Shown here piece after piece: positions 48,206 through 63,439 of a DNA stretch of 64,000 nucleotides; within the stretch, counting starts at the first letter, position 1; the number at the start of each line of letters is the position of its first letter. A program made the position numbers and the translations under genes. The notes below the pieces were generated by a model. The model saw nothing but the letters and a program-made list of their open reading frames with translations, did no database searches and was not told the DNA's origin. Source of the DNA: Stercorarius parasiticus (Eukaryota; Chordata; Aves; Charadriiformes; Stercorariidae); assembly GCA_013396915.1 (NCBI GenBank), contig VWZL01000187.1, positions 532,090-596,089 on the forward strand, given 5' to 3'.

Positions 48206-51200
48206 ACTATCTCCCTCCTCCCATCCCCTATCTTCAGATAAGTTACATAAGTTACAATCTTCAGTCTTCCACATTTTCTGAAATAGAAAAATTAACAAGA
48301 ACACTAGTATCTCTGCTTCTTCATCTGGAACCATACGGCTGTGAATTTGATAAAATGAGTCAGAAGATTCAGGCAGATGCAGTATTTTGTATGTGTTTAT
48401 TTTTGCATAGGTCTGATCCTGTGGTGTCCTCAGCATGTTCTAGCAGACGCAGATTCGATGGCAGTTTATGTCAATTCCCCAGATGACAGATAAGGGTCTC
48501 AGTACTTTCCAGGAGTTGTTCTCATTCTTAGAGACTCAAGTCTGTAATCCTACAGTGAAAAGAAAAAAACCCTGACCTCTGTATTTTTGAGTTTATTAAA
48601 AATGCAGACGACCTCCTGCATTTAAACACTGGAAACTCACCTCCTCTTTTGTGTAGCAAGATGTTTCACACTAATACATCCATTGTCCCAGAAATGCCAG
48701 CTCTTTTGACGTTATAATGAGTGTCATGGTATGAGATATTGTTCGTTGTTACCCGCTTTCTGTACTAGACATAATCAAGAACAATGTGGAAATGTTTTCT
48801 GTTCAAGACATCTAGTATTTCCTCTAACATTTTGCTAGGTTGTGCTGTGTCCATCTGGGCACAGTTTTGTTTTCTTTGAACCTTTCCATTCAGGACAGGA
48901 GTCACAGCCATTTATTTGACCCTCGTCTGGATCTTTGCTACCTTCCCAGTAAAGAGACTTTCACGTAGTTTCAGGAGATGGAGAGCTACTCTGACAGCAA
49001 GAAAATATGCAGGGAAAGAGGAGGATGAAGACATTTGATTTGTATATTTGGGAATGAGGCAGGCTTAGAGGAGTAGAGCAGCTGGGGAACTGTAGGCCAG
49101 GACAGAAAATTGAGTTAAAAAGGACAGTGAGCGCTAGGATAATTTGATGGGTCTGGGAAAGTCATTGTGGGAAAATTTGTGTAAGTAGGAGGCAGAAGAG
49201 TCTAGCTGAGTGGAGGGGTAGGTGCTCTCCGGGGGCACAGGAATAAGAGGTAAAGAAAAAAAACTGAGGAGGAGAAAGCAGTGATGTAGAAGATTAGTGT
49301 TGGAGGAAATGAGGCATGGGCACGGTAAAGTTTCTTGCCGAGATTACTAGAAATTCAGGTCTAAAGGAAGGATTTATTGGGTGATGAGTTGGAACAGTGA
49401 ATACCAAATAGGACAATCTGATGTCCAGTTTGTTAGCTTACCTGGAGCAAATGGCTGGATAGGACCTGCTAAAATTATGGATGAAAGAAAGAGCAGGGGA
49501 GAGGGAAGAGTCTGTATCGTCCCTGCTGCAGGCATTTGAGAAAAGCTGCTGGAATGTCTGTCAGAGCAATTGCAGGGAGGAGGAGATTTCTGTTTTATTT
49601 ATCTGTTTAAAGATATTTTCTAATTCAGAGTTAGTATGTCATGTGTTTCAAGTACAGATGCCTTCCCTAGGAGATAAAGTAATCAGGCAGACTTCTATCA
49701 AAATAACTGGTGAATTGTTTTTGGAATTAGCCTTGCAACTAATTTCAAAAGCTAATTCAGCAGATTTGATCTTTGAATTTCTTGATTAGGTAACACCATA
49801 TTCCCAGTCCACCCAGACCTATCCTGGCAGGACACTTAAATAAATTTTCTTGTCCCTTTGAGCCACCAACTCTCTTTGAAAGGATGGGAGAATTCCAAGA
49901 AGGAGCCCCTCTCTGAACAATGAAGCCATACTTCTGTATCATCAGTAAAAACCTTGTTCTACACTGTAATCACATCAGGAGGAGGCCCTTTTGAGTCTGT
50001 GCATGTTACCTAGTGATAACATAAGGTTCCTAGTGAATACGGATATTCTTCAGTGTAATTTATGTTTCTGCTAGCCATGTGCTCTGTAAGTAAGAAGCAG
50101 CCCCGTGTTGTAGTCATGGGTGCTTGGGAGTGCTGCTGCAAGTTCGGTAACGAATGAGCTCTGGCTTTTGCTGCTTGGATTTGCCAGCACCATTGCTGCC
50201 AAATGGGTGTGGTTCTTCCCACCAGAGAGTGATGATGCCACATTGCATCCCTGGGCTCGTTCTGCATTCCCAAACATGTCTTTTACTTTGGCATGTGAAC
50301 CAAAGGCCCTCCTGCAGGCAGCTTTTCTCTCTCTCCCCTGTCTGAGGACAGGAGACCATCTTTTTTTCACTGAGGGGACTCCTCTAGTCCTGAGCCTGTT
50401 ACTGTTTGTTTCTAAAAAGATGTTTTCTCCTCCTCCCAGTGAAGCTGAGGTCACCTTCAACCTTGCTTCGTTATAGTCCAGTTAGAAGTACACTGCTTCA
50501 TTAGCTGGTCAGCTGTGCCATCTTACCCCACCCCTATCCCGCTTCACCCATACCATCCTTTCCATTATCTGACCTTCCCCATATTTGTGTATTGCTATCT
50601 CTAATTATTACAAACTCTCCTACGTTTAACAATGTATATGCTTGATTTTCCACTTTCATAACTCTTACCCAAATGTTACACTTGGTTTCCTCACTGGATG
50701 TAGTCTGGCCAAGGCCTTCTTAAAGCATCTTCTTGCTATTGGCATTTGGAGCTATTGCCTTAACTACCTCCAGTCATTGTACCGCTTCCTGTGTAGCCCA
50801 GCTCCTCACAGAGCGGTCGGATCCTTTCCTTGCTGTGTAACTGGAAAGCCTGAGCTTTACGGAAAGGAGCAGCCCGTGTCTGACTATAGACCTAGTGAAG
50901 CTACCAGGCTGCACCCCCGATCTCAGCCTGGCTCACCATTGGAAACGAGGAGGCAGTCCCTCTGCTGCCAGCCTCCTGACCTTTCCATTCTGGACTGTCT
51001 TACAGTGAATGTTGATTGCTTCACGTGAATCTAGAAATCAAAGGAACTTTTGAGGGAGAGGGGAAGATAGAGAAGAGGGCACCTGGATAGAGTTTTACTG
51101 GGGCTCATGTGCCTACTCAAGTCATACATTTTGACAGCGCACTAATGCTGCTTACACTCCTTTATTATAGAGAAAATAGAAACCTTTTCAGACTGAGATG

Positions 51201-51915
51201 CTTAAAATAGGCTCCTAAATCGATGCTTAGGCATATAAATAGAAGCAGTTTGATTTTCAGCAATGCTGAGTGTTGTGGTGATGCCAGTGTGGAAGAAAAT
51301 GCTTTGTGTACAGAAGTGCATTATTAGAAAATGTGGAGGTTCAAGAATTGTTATTTAGAGACAACCAGTAATCTTTTTTGGGTCAGCTGGGCTTGGCTCA
51401 TCTTTGGCCTCCACTTCTCATGTTTTTAGTAATGATTTGATGTAAAAGTAGCACCTGTCATTAGTCGATATTTATGTCTACCATTTGGATCTAACTTTAT
51501 CATGATATTTGAATGAGAAAGTGAAGGTCTTTGCAAGTTTCATTTTATCACACTTCTGTTGCCTGCTTTGTAGAGATGAAATGTCTGCTGCCACACCGTA
51601 CTGATCCTGCGGCTGACTCCAGCTCTTTCACTGTGTTTCACAAGGCTCCTCAGCTTTTACCATAGCGGTCCCTGCAATCCTTTCTAAAGGAGTGCAGGAG
51701 AAATGTAGCTGAAGTTATTATAAGGTTAGCTGGTGCGTACCACTATCTACATCCAAAAGGACTGTTTGTTTGTTTGGTTTTCTCTTTCTTACATGGATTC
51801 TGGGGGGGCCTTGCAGTAGAGCAGTTGCCTTCCCTGATTTCCTTCTGTCTCCTCCCTGTCGGTCTCTATGATCACTTTCTGTAGAAATTGCCCTACTGTG
51901 AAGTGAGCAGACTGC

Positions 51916-51947
51916 TGTGAGGAAGCACTTGTTGTGAGGAAGCACTT
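51916..51947. repeat. 17-base tandem duplication
   Basis: TGTGAGGAAGCACTT occurs at 51916-51930 and again at 51933-51947, with GT between them, giving a 17-base period. Probably slippage. Confidence 0.9.
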
Positions 51948-54900
51948 ACATGCACGCTGCACTCCATGCAGTAATGCGGGATGGTGAATGGACCAGGATG
52001 CCAAATCTAAGCACTGATGAATACACCCTCAGAGGTACCTGATGCTATATGAGTTATTGGCGTATTTACCTAAATAAAGGTTTTGGCCCCAAAGCTTAGT
52101 CACTGAAATGAATTTTTGAGGTGTCTGGGCATGCTATAAAATTACAGCTTTTTTAAAAAAAGTCAATGCTGCTAAAATTGTAACTATGAAATGCAGTAGA
52201 AAAATTAAACCACTCAGCATAGAACTCTTTGCCCTGTCTGTGTGAAAGACTATTTAGTATAATGAATATATTCCATAACAGCAATTAAAAATAGGGTAGG
52301 TATTTTTCATTTCCTTTGGAAAGTGAAGGCAACCTGAGCAACTGGCAAGTGTGTGTCCTAAGTTGTTTCCCTCCAAAACTTCTGTTTGGCTCTGATTGAT
52401 TCCTCTTTTAGGGTCATGAAGACTCTATTTCCATTTGGCTTTTGTTTCTTCTTAGAACAGATAATTTCATACCACAGCCTTCATTCGCGTAAGTAGTTGA
52501 GTCCATGAGGTTATTTGTCTTAGTATAGCCTGCAGGTTAGGCTCTTAAAACAGAATATAACCAAATTAATCATAGCTCAAAAAATTACAATTTTCATATG
52601 CTTAGCATAATCTTTTATAGAAAAATGTTGTTGTATTCTTCCTATTAATGCAAAACTTTGTGTAGATACCTATCAGCTGACTCGTACTCAGGAGCCTGTG
52701 TTATTCTCTATGTCAAGATTCTCGTCAAATACAACGTCACAAGAACTTATTTCCTTGATCATATATTGTAAGCTGTAAATGTATTCTATTCTATGTAGTG
52801 CTAGACATAATGCATAAGAGTTCTCTCCTATTTCCTTCATGTGTTTAAAAATGTTCTTGTGTGGTAGAATTATGACAATATTTTGTGTTTTATTTGGAGG
52901 TATTTGGGTTGTTTTTTTGTTAAATGTTTAATGGCAAGTTGAAGACAACTTTTCAATGTTATAAAATTTGAAAAAGTGACAGGGAAATAACTTTGAAAGT
53001 TCACAAAGGTTATAAAGAAGATATAAAGAATGTCAAATGTTGCAATAAGATTTATAGTCATTTGCTGAAAGCATTTAAATATATTGACCCTTTTGTTAAT
53101 ATAGGACTTTTATTATTAAGTGAATAATACATGCTTCATTTTAATTGCTTCTTTCATGTAAGAGTGATTTTATGAACTTGAGCTTATAATGATTAACTTA
53201 GAAATCTTACATATGATGGGCAGTTGAGATAAACTTAAATTTAGATGAAAGAAATGTGAACCCATTTGTGATTCGAACAGGGATGTAAAACAGATGATAC
53301 TGGTTATGTCAGTGGGTACAGACCTAAGCTATATCCTGGGAGTGACACCACACAGACTGCAGGGCAGGTTTTCTTCTAGCTCAGATTGCTGGGAGCCCAA
53401 ACCAAATATTTACATCACCGAGCTCAGCAAGAATAATCCAGCAGACCAATGGCCTTTGTTAACATAGATTCTTCGAAAGACATAAAGAGGACCACTGCAG
53501 GAGTGGTCAGACAGCAAAGTCCAGATCCCTGAACTCTGCTCCTGGCTGCGTACGTGTTACTGAATGTCTCAGTGCTTCTGGTTTCCATTTATGAAATAAG
53601 AGTAATATTTATTTACTTTTTCAAATACTCTGGGATACAGAATTGCTTGATATTAATAAGCTGTTTGCAAGCCAAGCTCTGGCAAATCTCCTTTGTACTT
53701 CTGGCACAGAAGTCACTCTGGCAAGGCAGTGAGGTTGGGGTGACCTGACATACCCTTGTAATACTGAGAGTGCTCAGGACAGCTTTGCAGTTGATACACA
53801 CTGTCCACCAATACAGAGATAGTATTTAGTGCAGAGGAGCCCTGAGACAGCTGTAAGCAAGAGTTGAGGGCCTTTTAACAGACTAGGGGCAAAAGGACCG
53901 TGCCCTCCTCATTGCTGCCTGCATCAGCGGGGCTGTAGGTGGGCAGTGGGGACCCTACCTGCCTGCTCTGCTCAGGGAAGGCCACCTCCCCACGCCAACG
54001 GGATGGAGAAGATGAAAGGTGAGAAATGTGGCCAGTTAAATGAAGGTGAAATACTGGAGACTGCCAGGCAAAGTCTTTTGGAAAAGGCTGTGCTTGCATG
54101 CAGGATTTGTTCATAATAAACTGGGCTGCAGCCACGCTGTGAAAGTAAATGCCTGTCCCCCCACAAGAGTTTCATGCTCCCTTTGAGAAGCTTTGCAGAG
54201 CACCAGTGGTCACAGAAGCTGAATGGCTCCCCAGAGTTATGAGACTTGTCTTTTAAACCTCATGGCTCTGAAGTGATATGTTAAGCTCTTTCTTTGGTGG
54301 TTTCTTAACCTTTTTTGGGCCCTGAGTAGGCTTCCTCCTACGTATCACTCCTTAAAACTCAGGGGGACTCTCAGGGGTCTTACATGCCCTTGTACCTCAA
54401 GGGAAAATGTGCAGAGATCATGACAGTGCGCAGTATTTGACTTCATGTGGTCCCCTCCCATCCCCAACTATTTCATACTTCTGGGCTGCTTGGACCATGG
54501 CTGCTGCAGAGTTTGAGCTCTCCTTTCCCTTCCAGTGTTGTTCAGTGGAGGCAGAGCAACTCAAGTAGCCACTAATGCAGATCCTCTGATAAAAGGCATT
54601 ATGGAAATGCAAAAGATGATACTGTTAGTGTACTTAAGTATCAGGACTGTTCAAAGTCTCACACGATAAATGAGATGGTTTGTAATTCTTCTTTCTCTCT
54701 TTCACAAAATACTGATCTTCTGTTACAGTGGAAATATTAATTAAATTTAAAGTTAAATTGCTTCCTTTGTATAACTCCATTTTCTAATTCAAAACTTTAA
54801 ATAGTGGCATTAGGATCATTCTACAGTAACAGGCCAATATGATGTCAAAGGGAACATTACTTTTCCTGGCTGTTGTTTAGGAGGGAAGAAAAACAGCAAG

Positions 54901-55310
54901 AACTTGTTTACATGCAAATGTCATCTGTATAAAGAGCAGGGAAATGCTTTAAAGAGAAGATATTATTACAAAGGCATAATTTTCCGGAGGCAGAAAAAAC
55001 AAAGGAAACATTTTATGGTCATCAGCAGTCTCTCCATAAATCTATACCAAAAGGCATGCTGTGAGGTTGGCATGTATACTGGCCTAAAAAAAGCCTGAGA
55101 CCCTCAGCCTGGAGACTAAGAAGAAGGGGAAATGCAAGCAATGTGTCAAAGAATTTGCCGTCTGTGCTGAGCAGAAACCAGATGTTTTTGCTAGTAATTA
55201 TTATTATGATAATTCATTTAAGTAGGAATAAAATAGGGCATGATTGTTTACTGCAGTCTGTTTTCCCTAGACAGGCTGGGAAATGAGAAAAAAAATCTCG
55301 GAGGTTTTAC

Positions 55311-55347
55311 TCCTGGTTAAATGAATAATTTTTTCATTTAACCAGGA
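55311..55347. repeat. Perfect inverted repeat, 15-bp arms, 7-base loop
   Basis: TCCTGGTTAAATGAA (55311-55325) and TTCATTTAACCAGGA (55333-55347) are exact reverse complements around the loop TAATTTT. Beyond one mismatch the pairing extends two more bases on each side. It could be a hairpin in RNA, a dyad site for a dimeric factor, or the core of a miniature palindromic element. Confidence 0.9.
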
Positions 55348-58300
55348 ATAAATATGGCAACAAAAATAGTTTTCATACATATTGCACAGTAGCTGTGAAT
55401 AGACATAATACGCTTTTTTCATCTAGAAAGTCACGAGGCTGTTGAGGAATATTAGGGAAGGTCACTTCGAATTTATTTTTTTTTACACATCTTGCCTCCT
55501 GCTGAAATGGGAGCTGAACAGTGGAAAAACTGGAATGTCCAAAGACAGGCAAAGAATTAGGAATAATCTACCTTGGCAAGTCTAGGTGGTCATTTCAGGT
55601 GAGAATCATGTGTTGGGAATGGATAGTGCAGGAAAGCATGTTGTGAGCCAGACTTCTGGAGGTTATTGCAAGATATCCATGGGATTTTGCTCTAGCATCT
55701 CTCACAAATGCTGATTTTACATGTGTACAAAAGTTTAAAATTATTAAATCCTTCTCAGTTCCTGGTGTTTGATTAGGAGCTCTTAGTAAGCAGAAAGTCA
55801 TTATATCCTCCAGGATATAAATATCTATCAGTGGTTTTTTTATGTAGGTTAGAGAATAGTGTCAACGAAGTGCTCAGGAAATATAAATCTGGTTGATCTG
55901 TTTAGTCTGAGAAGAAAAAGTATAGTTTTCAGCTGCTATCTCTTCTGCAAGCATTAAGTTGGAAGTTTTGAGAGAGTTAAATAAGTCCTATGGAAAAATT
56001 AAAATCTAAACACAGTCTGGAGGAGTTTAATCGAGCAAGTGCATTATTGGGAGTCTCTCTGATGGTGAGGGTTAATTTATCACCCTGAATCCAATCACTT
56101 TATAAAAAGCCAGCGTGGGTTTCATTTACTTTGATGAGGTTTATTGCAAGATTCCAGAAAATCAATTTTACTGTGAGCCATATTAAACCCAGGGGAATAT
56201 AAACACTATATGTACTACACATAACTTTTTGTTATTGCTTACTGGATCACTGGGGAAATTATATGTTTACCATGAAGAAGGGTTATGGCTACGTTCGTTG
56301 TCTTGGGTCACTCCCAGCCTACCCATTGCAGTGAAATAAAACAAAATGGTAGAGTTCAGAATCAGCACTTAACTTGCCTTCATATGGCCTGAGGTATAGA
56401 AACACTCAGCAGTAGTGACTTGATTTTCCAAAGGGCTTTAAATAAGTATTATGTTATATACTATCACTTTGTTCTTTTGCAAACAGATGGTAAACGCAGG
56501 CAACACATATGCTGCTGGTGGTTGACCAAGCCCAGGCAATTCTTGCTCCCAGAGCTTCTTGAGATACAAAGGCAGAACTGGCAGGCAGTTAACTTGGAAA
56601 TGGTCGTTTGATCTTCTGGTTAGGGACTTTCAAGAAAATTTTCAGTTTGCAGGAATTTCTATAGTGTTTACTCTTTTTCTGTCTTCCCTCCCTATCTGTT
56701 TTATATACTTTTTGAATTTTATATGAATTAAAAAATCATAGGAAAGTGATTTTGCACAAGAAGATTATGTTCCCTCTGGCGATAGCGGGTCAGAAACTCA
56801 TTTCGGGTTGCGCTGAATAGATGGTTTCCTGTTTTACAGTTTTGTACATAGCAGTAAGGTCATAACATCTTTCAATTGTTGGTGATTTTTTTCTCCTTAT
56901 CAGGCCTTCCAGATGATGACATACTACTTATGTTGAAGCTGGCATAATGGACTAAAATTAGTGGTTTTTACATGAGGAAATTTAGATTGCAAATAAATAC
57001 AGAGAAGTCATTTCCCATATAAAAAGGCATCAGAATTCAAGAAAGTCTCTTTCAAAATCAGGTGTGTGTAGTCTGTTGCATGATGATTTTCATTCCTTTT
57101 TTTCCCCCCAGCGTTGGGCTCTGTGGTACTGTGACAGGAAATGAGCAGCTCTCTGTGGCTTCAGTGGCTAAAGTGAAAGAGCAGAGCAGTACATCTATCT
57201 GTCTGTCTCTCTATATTTCTCCATGTGAGTGTCTTAAGAACTAAGATGGTATATCTGAAAAGTTCTAAATGTAGTTAAATACTCAATTTTGTCTAGTTTT
57301 CGAGGGAAATGGAGAGCCTAACTCCCTTACTAACTTTTGAGACTCCTTTCCTAACATGTAATGCATGTTACTGGTCATAGTTTTATTTGCCCATCGTATT
57401 TGGTAGTGTTGTAATCCAAAAGCTCTTGGTTGGGCCAAACTCCCTGTGAAACATGTTTGGAGTGAGAGAAGAAAGAAGTGAGATGTAGCCATTATTTAAA
57501 AGTATAAAGTCTATTACGGTTTATAGATGGTTGTAAAAATATTGTGACAATAAATATGGAAAAAGAATGGGAAAACTCTCTCTCAAAATATTTCTCTTAA
57601 AATTGGAAGAACAATTGACAAAATTGGATTCACAGCAATTTTGTCAGTAATCTTTTTGTCTCTGTGTATGAAAAAGTTACTCCTTTTAATGATCCCTTCT
57701 ATTAAAATTTCATATAATGAAATTTAAAAAATCAGATGACAGACTGTAAGTATAACACACAAATTCAGTAAAAGAAGAATTATCATGGAGCTTATCAGTT
57801 AGCACTCTCATTATCTTGCTGCCACTCTTCACCTTCCCTGTCTCTTGTATGTTGTATTTTGAAGTGTGAGCTGTTGAAGTCTCAGGTCTTTCTTTCAGTG
57901 CTATCTTGCAATTGTTTTTATTATGCAACCAAGTAAAAGTGTGAAAACATACAAGAGTGGTTAAAAAGGAATGAGCACTTGTTCTTATTTGGTGTTGTTC
58001 TTTTGAATCTAGTCACTGAGACTTTGGTGCAGAGTGAATTTCAGAAAAAAAGGATGTGAATTTGTCATGGGCAACCCTGGATTTGGGTTTGACTTTGCAA
58101 ATGCAGGGTAGAGTTTGTGGCTTTGTGTTCTGAACTGCTGAGTTCATTTCAGATTAGATTTAGCTCAGTGGAAGGGAAATCAGGCTGAAATACCAATGGC
58201 TTTAAATATCCCATCCACAACATTTGTTGTGTTCTTTATAGATGTGTGTTTTCTTTGTATACAGAGCGTTCGAGCAAGTACAAACTAGCCTAGAGCTGGT

Positions 58301-61300
58301 GAATACAGCAGAAGATACTTTCTGAATCTGGAGCTTGACTATGCCCAATTCAGATGTATTTCTGAGAGTCCAGCATGTGGCTGGGGGGATGTCAGTATCT
58401 TCAGCAAATGAACAAAAGCATGAGAACCTAACACCGCACACATTAAAGATGCTTTGGTATTGATATCTGTACATATCTGTTTATCTCTAGTATCTAAAGA
58501 CTAGTTGGTACGCATGTGGATGTCATACACCACACACAACAGAATAGTAAAAATCTTTAGTTTTTGTAAAGTATTTTGTTCCTTCCTTCATTCTTTTCTT
58601 TGTATCCGTTCACCAAGGAACTAAATTATGCTTCAGTAGCTAAACAAATTATGTAAAATTATACACCATGAATATTTTATATTCCAGAACCCTGAAGCAA
58701 GGACTTTCAATGGCTTTATGTCTCCAGTAACCTGTGTCATACCCAGATGAATTCCACAACTGATAAGTCCCCCTTCTTCCTAAAACTTTACTCAGGTCTT
58801 TATTTCATTTTTTCATTGCATTTGTCAGTGATTATTAATAGGAATGTCTCAAGGGTTTTATTGTATGTAAGAAAATGCAAGTTACTGCAGTCTACTGCAC
58901 AAGGCAGGCAAGTTATTCCCTTTATAATTCTGAATTTATTTAAAATTTCAAAGAATCATATAAAGAAAGTAATGTGGCAAAAACAGGACTAAATTTAAAA
59001 AACTAGCTGAGCTATACTTCATCTGATGCTGGACTGCACCTACTCTGATCTATCTCTGTTTTAATTTTTTTTTGTATGCCAAAGTATACTTCGTTAGAAA
59101 TATATTTCCCCTTTTTCTATAATACTTTAATTACAAAACCACATAGACTTGTGTAGGGCAGACTGTAGCTATGGTGCACTGGAAAATGAGAGCAGTTTAT
59201 AGAAAATATTTGGATTTTTTCATTATTTAACTAGTTTTAATTAATGATCTCGTCCTGTTTCAGTCTAATACTAAGGAGCTGGCATCTTGAGATCACATGC
59301 ATCTGCCGCTGAAGTGGCTGGCAAAACAGAAATCTTGTAATTATAACTTAACAAGGATTCTTTGGCACTGCTTTCTGGTTCCTGGGATGCAGAGCCTGTG
59401 AGTTAATGCCATAATTTTGACTCCAAGTGGCACTGAGACACAGGGTGTGGGTACATTTCAGTGTGCTCATTAATCTTCGGTGTGTTCCAATAACTACATA
59501 TCGTATATTCGCAAATGCTGGAGTGCAAGCGTAGTTTTTCGGGGGTAAAGTGTACTATTTACTGTTCACTATTAATTTAATACCACTAACTTTTCAAGAG
59601 CATGACTCGTACAAAGTCTCCACTAACTCATGCAAAGAATCTGAGCTTACTCTTGGAAACAGTTTTGGGGGTAGTGTACCTGTTTTCTGTCCATCCCTTC
59701 CATTCCATGCCTTTTGTTGATGACAATGTAATTCAACATAAGGTGAAATTTATCAGTTACAATAAAAATATTCACTGCCACAGGTAATGCTAACACATTA
59801 AAACATTTATGGTTTTATGTCATGCTGACTGCTTTAGTATTTTAGTATAAATCTGTTTGTCCGCTTTTACAGTTGAAATTGAATGTGCCATTACTGACAA
59901 TACAGTTGATGATAGAGGTCCCTGTTTTGAAAGATATTTGAGAATTTATTTGTTTTAGGTGTATTCTGAAACACTTCCTTTACCTGGAGCTGTAAAGAGT
60001 ATGTGTATGCTGTGATGTGTCTGGCTTATACCTGATCATATGAGTATTGACCACAGGTAAGGTCCATGCCAGTCAATTAGAAAACACTGCCTAGCTGCAG
60101 TACTACTAGATTTGGTCTCCTTATTTTGGCAAAAAATTTGCAAGGATTGTTACTCGAGTGAAATGTGTATTATTGTTACTGTCTGCTGGCCACCGTGAGT
60201 AGTACTATTCCAAAATTAGTTAGCCTGTGTTATTAGGTAAACAATAAACAATATATACAACTTTCTCTTACTGCCTGACAGATGCGTATCAGTTTGAAAT
60301 CCAGTATATTTATAGAAAGGAGGAAAAACATATTTTGCTTTAATTTTACAAAACTAATTTATGTTAAAGAAAAGGTGTGTAGCTCCACAGTCTTTCTATA
60401 AAAATAGTCTGATGGTGAATTTTTCTTTGTGCGTTTTAGTGATGTTATGACTTAGGTTTGAGTCTTCCGTGTTTCAGGGGAACATAAAAAATAGAATTTA
60501 TATTGTTCATTATTTTTACAGCTCAGTGGAAAGTGCAAATAACATTCATAAAACGTAGATGGACAGATAAAATTATAAAATATTATCGATGAATTAACCT
60601 GAGATCCTGATCATATGAACGCAATGTTTGTTTTTTACTACAGGATGTGAGTTTAGACTGAGAAAACACAATGCTAATATTATAACCTCATGATGATTTT
60701 ATGGTATTTTGCCTTTTAAAATGGCTCTTACACTGAAATATGGAATGGTCACTAATGTTGTAACTGATCCCATATACAGGATACAAGATTGGAGAAATAC
60801 TACCTCTAGATGCATATAAAATAAAAAACCCGATGAAGAAAATTCTATTTAAACAGTTCTAAATACAGGACCTTTTTGAAGATAGAAATGAAACGCAGTG
60901 TTTTTAAAAGGGAGCCTCTGGCTTAGCGTGTGTTACAGAAGGTGGAAGGATAATCGGTGTATTTTAAGTGAGAAACATTGAATGTTTAGTGTACTTACTT
61001 GAAAAAGCAAATTGCAACGTCCTGTCCTTTACAAATGCAGCATTTATTTATGTAAATTAAATAAATATTTCAGAGGAAGGAAAAATGTGCACAACGTTAT
61101 TCAGAATAATTTTACAACAGAAAAGTGAGATTTTTGAACAGCTTTTAATAAAACAGTTCATGTATTTTTTGCTTTTTTGATGAACTTTTTTAGTAACGTT
61201 TATGTGTGAGCCAGTGGGAATAGCACACACAGCTGCAGGAAAATAATGCAAATTTTGACATTTGAGGTTCAATAATTTGAAGCTCTGTTAACTTTTATAC

Positions 61301-63439
61301 CAAAAAGCTAGTGTATTGTTGTAAGCAAGCAGTGGAATTAAGGAGACAAACCATAAGGCTTTGTAAGCCTTAAAGTGAAGAAAGTCTGGGGATGTTTGGT
61401 TTTCCTGAAGCCTGAGCGTTTAAGTCAACTGACACTTACTCTTCTTCTGAAGTGAAGTACTACTCCTACATTTTTCAAAACTTTTTTTCTCTGTCTTTCC
61501 TGCACTATGTCTTTGATATATTAGACACAAGATATCCAGAGGCATGTAAAACAAATAGAAGCCCAACTCCTGCTAGAATCCAATGGAAGTTCAATATCTT
61601 CTTCCTCCAAAAATTCCAGCCTGTGTGATCAATGTATCTTTTTTTTAATCTTTGGCATTTTTATTGATTATAACACAAAAACTTTAGCAAATACACAGTC
61701 AGGGAGTGTAACTTACGATGAGGAGGAGTCTGGATATTTGAAGGAGGGTGAGTAAATGGTATGAATTAGGCTGTGAAACATATTCTGTCTGTGGGAGGAT
61801 AGAATTTGGCAAGAACGGATTGGCAGGACAGAGGAATCCGAAGCTTGATTCTGACTTCTCCTGTGATTCATCTTTATACCAGAGTGGGGGGGAAAAAACT
61901 TGAAGAATGCCTGTGAGGATCAGGGAGGAATGAATACCTGCTCAGGAAAGAGGATTTCAGTTTGTCTCTGTCAGTCACCTTTTTGACCTCATGTGGTAAC
62001 AGGTGGGAAGATAGGAAGGAAGATTATCATCTAGATGGATTTATTAACAGCTATAATATAGAGGCTCTTAAGAGAGAGATTTGCTAAGATATACTTGTGC
62101 TACAATTCTTCTAGGTATCCTAAGGGAATTGAACATGTAATAAAATCCTTTTGAATGTAGATCATTGAAACTTGTGTTCACTGATAAGTTACTAAGTTCA
62201 AACCCAAATCAGTGTATTCAGTGATAATTATGCATTAATGATGTGTTCCAGGGAACTCAGGTGCTCAAGTAGTTATTCCAAGCCTCTTTCTTTTTCTTCT
62301 TGAGATAGCAATATGGCTTTATTTTTAGACTATATTCTTCTTGTTAACTCAAATTTAAATGGCTCCAGTCCACCCTAGCATCAAAATAAACATTTGTATG
62401 TATTTGATACGTGTAAGATCTCTTCTTGTCTTTTGAGGTGCTAACGTGTAGTTCTTTGATTTTTTTCTAGCTCTAGGGACAGGACTGTGTAAGGAATCGT
62501 GGCTTTTGAGATTTACTACCAGTACCATTTAACACTGATTTAGCATTTAAAACTGAGCTTCACCATCTTGAGTTTAATATTCTATTATATGAGGGTTTTA
62601 TTTGTAGTGAGAAATCAAGGAATATTTTCTTATGGATGAAACCAAGGCAGGTTTCCTCTTTTACCTTTTTCTTCCGAAGCTCTAAGAAGGGATTGGTGAA
62701 GAGGGTGTGAGGAAGCATAGCAGACGTGGAAGCTCCTCTTGGTCAGGCAGACCTCCTTTTAGGAAGTTGCTAACCCACAGGGTACACTGAGGGTAGCTAA
62801 ATTCCAGCACGTAAATGTGTGGAATTGTAGGATTTCTAGTCTGTAAGTGTGGGCAACTCACAGAAGTCTCTAGATCTGTGACTCCCTGAGGTCATCCATT
62901 CCTTATAGCAGCTCGCTATAGAAGGAAAGATCTGAGCTAAAAGCCTTAGTAAAGAAATCATAGGATAAGATGCCCTCAGGTCATTTTAGAAAGCTTTTCT
63001 TCCTCCCCGGCTCCCACAGAAATTCATCTCTGCTACCAAGTTGAATGTTGTACTGGTTTTCAGCCAGGAGAGTTGGGAGGACTGGGGGTGACTGATCAAG
63101 GATGTTTCACAGAGATGAAGCAGTTGTACTCTGGGAGTTCTTTTAAATTGGGAATTCAGTAATAAGCTTCTATAGTGAGACTTTGCTGTCGCTCATGTGA
63201 CATGTTGGAGGACGAGATGTGTCCTGAAAGGTAGAAGCACTTGATTTCATTTTCTAATGTGTACATCCACATGTTTAATGGCAAAAGAATTTTGCCTTTG
63301 AGGCACAAAACTTGTACAGAATGTAAATGAACTTCAAACTGAAATAATTCATGGTTCTGAGGACAAATAACATAATGGTTGTTATAACCATGTTTATGAA
63401 ATGCTAAACTTTAACACACAGCAATCAGCCAAAGCTATA

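Noticed and set aside
49481..49789. 102-codon plus-strand frame
   Set aside because: No recognisable family; a single chance frame without conserved pattern or neighbouring signals.
50120..51028. Two open frames of 118 and 128 codons in GC-richer DNA
   Set aside because: No domain or motif recognised, frames on the opposite strand are equally open, and no splice or promoter pattern stands out.
57196..57225. CTAT/CTGT-rich run as a microsatellite
   Set aside because: Fewer than four uninterrupted units of any motif.
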